Assembly (NCBI RefSeq): GCF_014644555.1
Contig: NZ_BMKX01000001.1
Span: 310,001 to 374,000 of the forward strand
Reading direction: 5' to 3'
DNA length: 64,000 bases
From: Glutamicibacter ardleyensis
Lineage (GTDB): Bacteria > Actinomycetota > Actinomycetes > Actinomycetales > Micrococcaceae
Below the pieces are notes generated by a model. It was not told where the DNA came from. It saw only the letters and a list, made by a program, of their open reading frames with translations, and searched no databases. The position numbers were made by a program, and so were the translations under genes. Of this stretch, positions 63,874 through 64,000 are shown piece after piece. Within the stretch, counting starts at the first letter, position 1, and each line of letters starts with the position of its first letter.

Positions 63874-64000
63874 CTAAGGATCAACGAAACTTGGTCTCAC
63901 CAAAACACGTCGTGCAGTTTGAGTAGTAAATTCGCCTTGTTCCTCCAGAGCGTCATGATGCACCCCTGCCCGGAGCATCTCGGCCATACTAGGATTCATG
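63874..64000 (-). CDS. 3' end of an unidentified minus-strand gene (partial)
   Basis: A minus-strand frame is open from the window edge to TAG at 63874-63876 (at least 41 codons, ending RRVLVRPSFVDP), 75 bases upstream of the acyl-CoA dehydrogenase start. Length and position suggest the tail of a gene in the same operon. No family recognised; a chance ORF is possible. Confidence 0.35.
   Translation of the reverse strand, partial: MNPSMAEMLRAGVHHDALEEQGEFTTQTARRVLVRPSFVDP

Overview
The window looks like chromosomal DNA of a soil or cheese-type actinobacterium of the Micrococcaceae (Arthrobacter/Glutamicibacter-like). The evidence is moderately high GC, GTG starts, many 4-bp ATGA/GTGA gene overlaps, apparent leaderless transcripts, actinobacterial-type LldR and Zur/Fur-type operators, a LutABC lactate system, an AztABCD zinc system and many modules that feed aromatic acids towards protocatechuate. 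This taxonomic call is inferred from gene content and style, not from a marker gene. No rRNA, tRNA, CRISPR array or intact insertion sequence was seen.

Layout. 1-1.5 kb: 3' part of an AT-rich AAA_13-type (RloC/PrrC-like) ATPase, probably the edge of an accessory region. 1.9-3.3 kb: aromatic acid MFS symporter. 3.8-5.7 kb: secreted subtilisin. 5.8-7.2 kb: DODA-type ring-opening dioxygenase with a divergent MarR regulator. 7.2-10.4 kb: large SNF2 helicase. 10.6-13.0 kb: MmyB-type regulator divergent from a BenE benzoate permease. 13.1-18.5 kb: lactate utilisation module (lldR-lldP divergent from lutABC) with three LldR-type operators. 18.6-23.6 kb: zinc uptake module aztB-D-C-D divergent from aztA, with one Zur/Fur-like box between them and two AztD-type lipoproteins. 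23.7-27.9 kb: IclR regulator, 3-hydroxybenzoate 4-monooxygenase-like flavoprotein and MFS transporter. 27.9-30.5 kb: LysE exporter, two DUF4190 membrane proteins, a YceI protein with paired operator-like repeats and a small leaderless acidic protein. 30.7-34.3 kb: four-gene osmoprotectant ABC importer. 34.5-37.1 kb: FAH-family hydrolase and an alanine:cation symporter.

37.3-40.2 kb is a patchwork: a tiny ORF plus a small membrane protein, a decayed IS481 transposase, a CitE-like lyase with an LldR-type operator in its upstream region, and two DUF4262 proteins. 40.6-47.5 kb: flavin monooxygenase, malic enzyme, an excisionase-like HTH protein, an aminotransferase, and a LysR/YeiH divergent pair. 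47.6-52.6 kb: a shikimate-to-protocatechuate route (IclR regulator, 3-dehydroshikimate dehydratase, shikimate/quinate dehydrogenase, divergent shikimate MHS transporter). 52.7-61.4 kb: a nine-gene operon containing a complete Liv-type ABC importer, acyl-CoA ligase, TetR, 3-hydroxybutyrate dehydrogenase-like SDR and alpha/beta hydrolase. 61.8-64 kb: DapA-family lyase, acyl-CoA dehydrogenase and the tail of another gene.

Together the window is mostly a catabolic and transport region: lactate, shikimate, benzoate/hydroxybenzoates, osmoprotectants, amino acids and an unidentified acyl-CoA-forming acid. Each unit has its own local regulator and is often closed by a strong bidirectional hairpin. 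I do not see a clearly undescribed multi-gene system. The best leads are an outlying LldR site in front of the CitE-like gene, the doubled AztD lipoproteins, the nine-gene Liv/ligase operon of unknown substrate, and the leaderless small protein.
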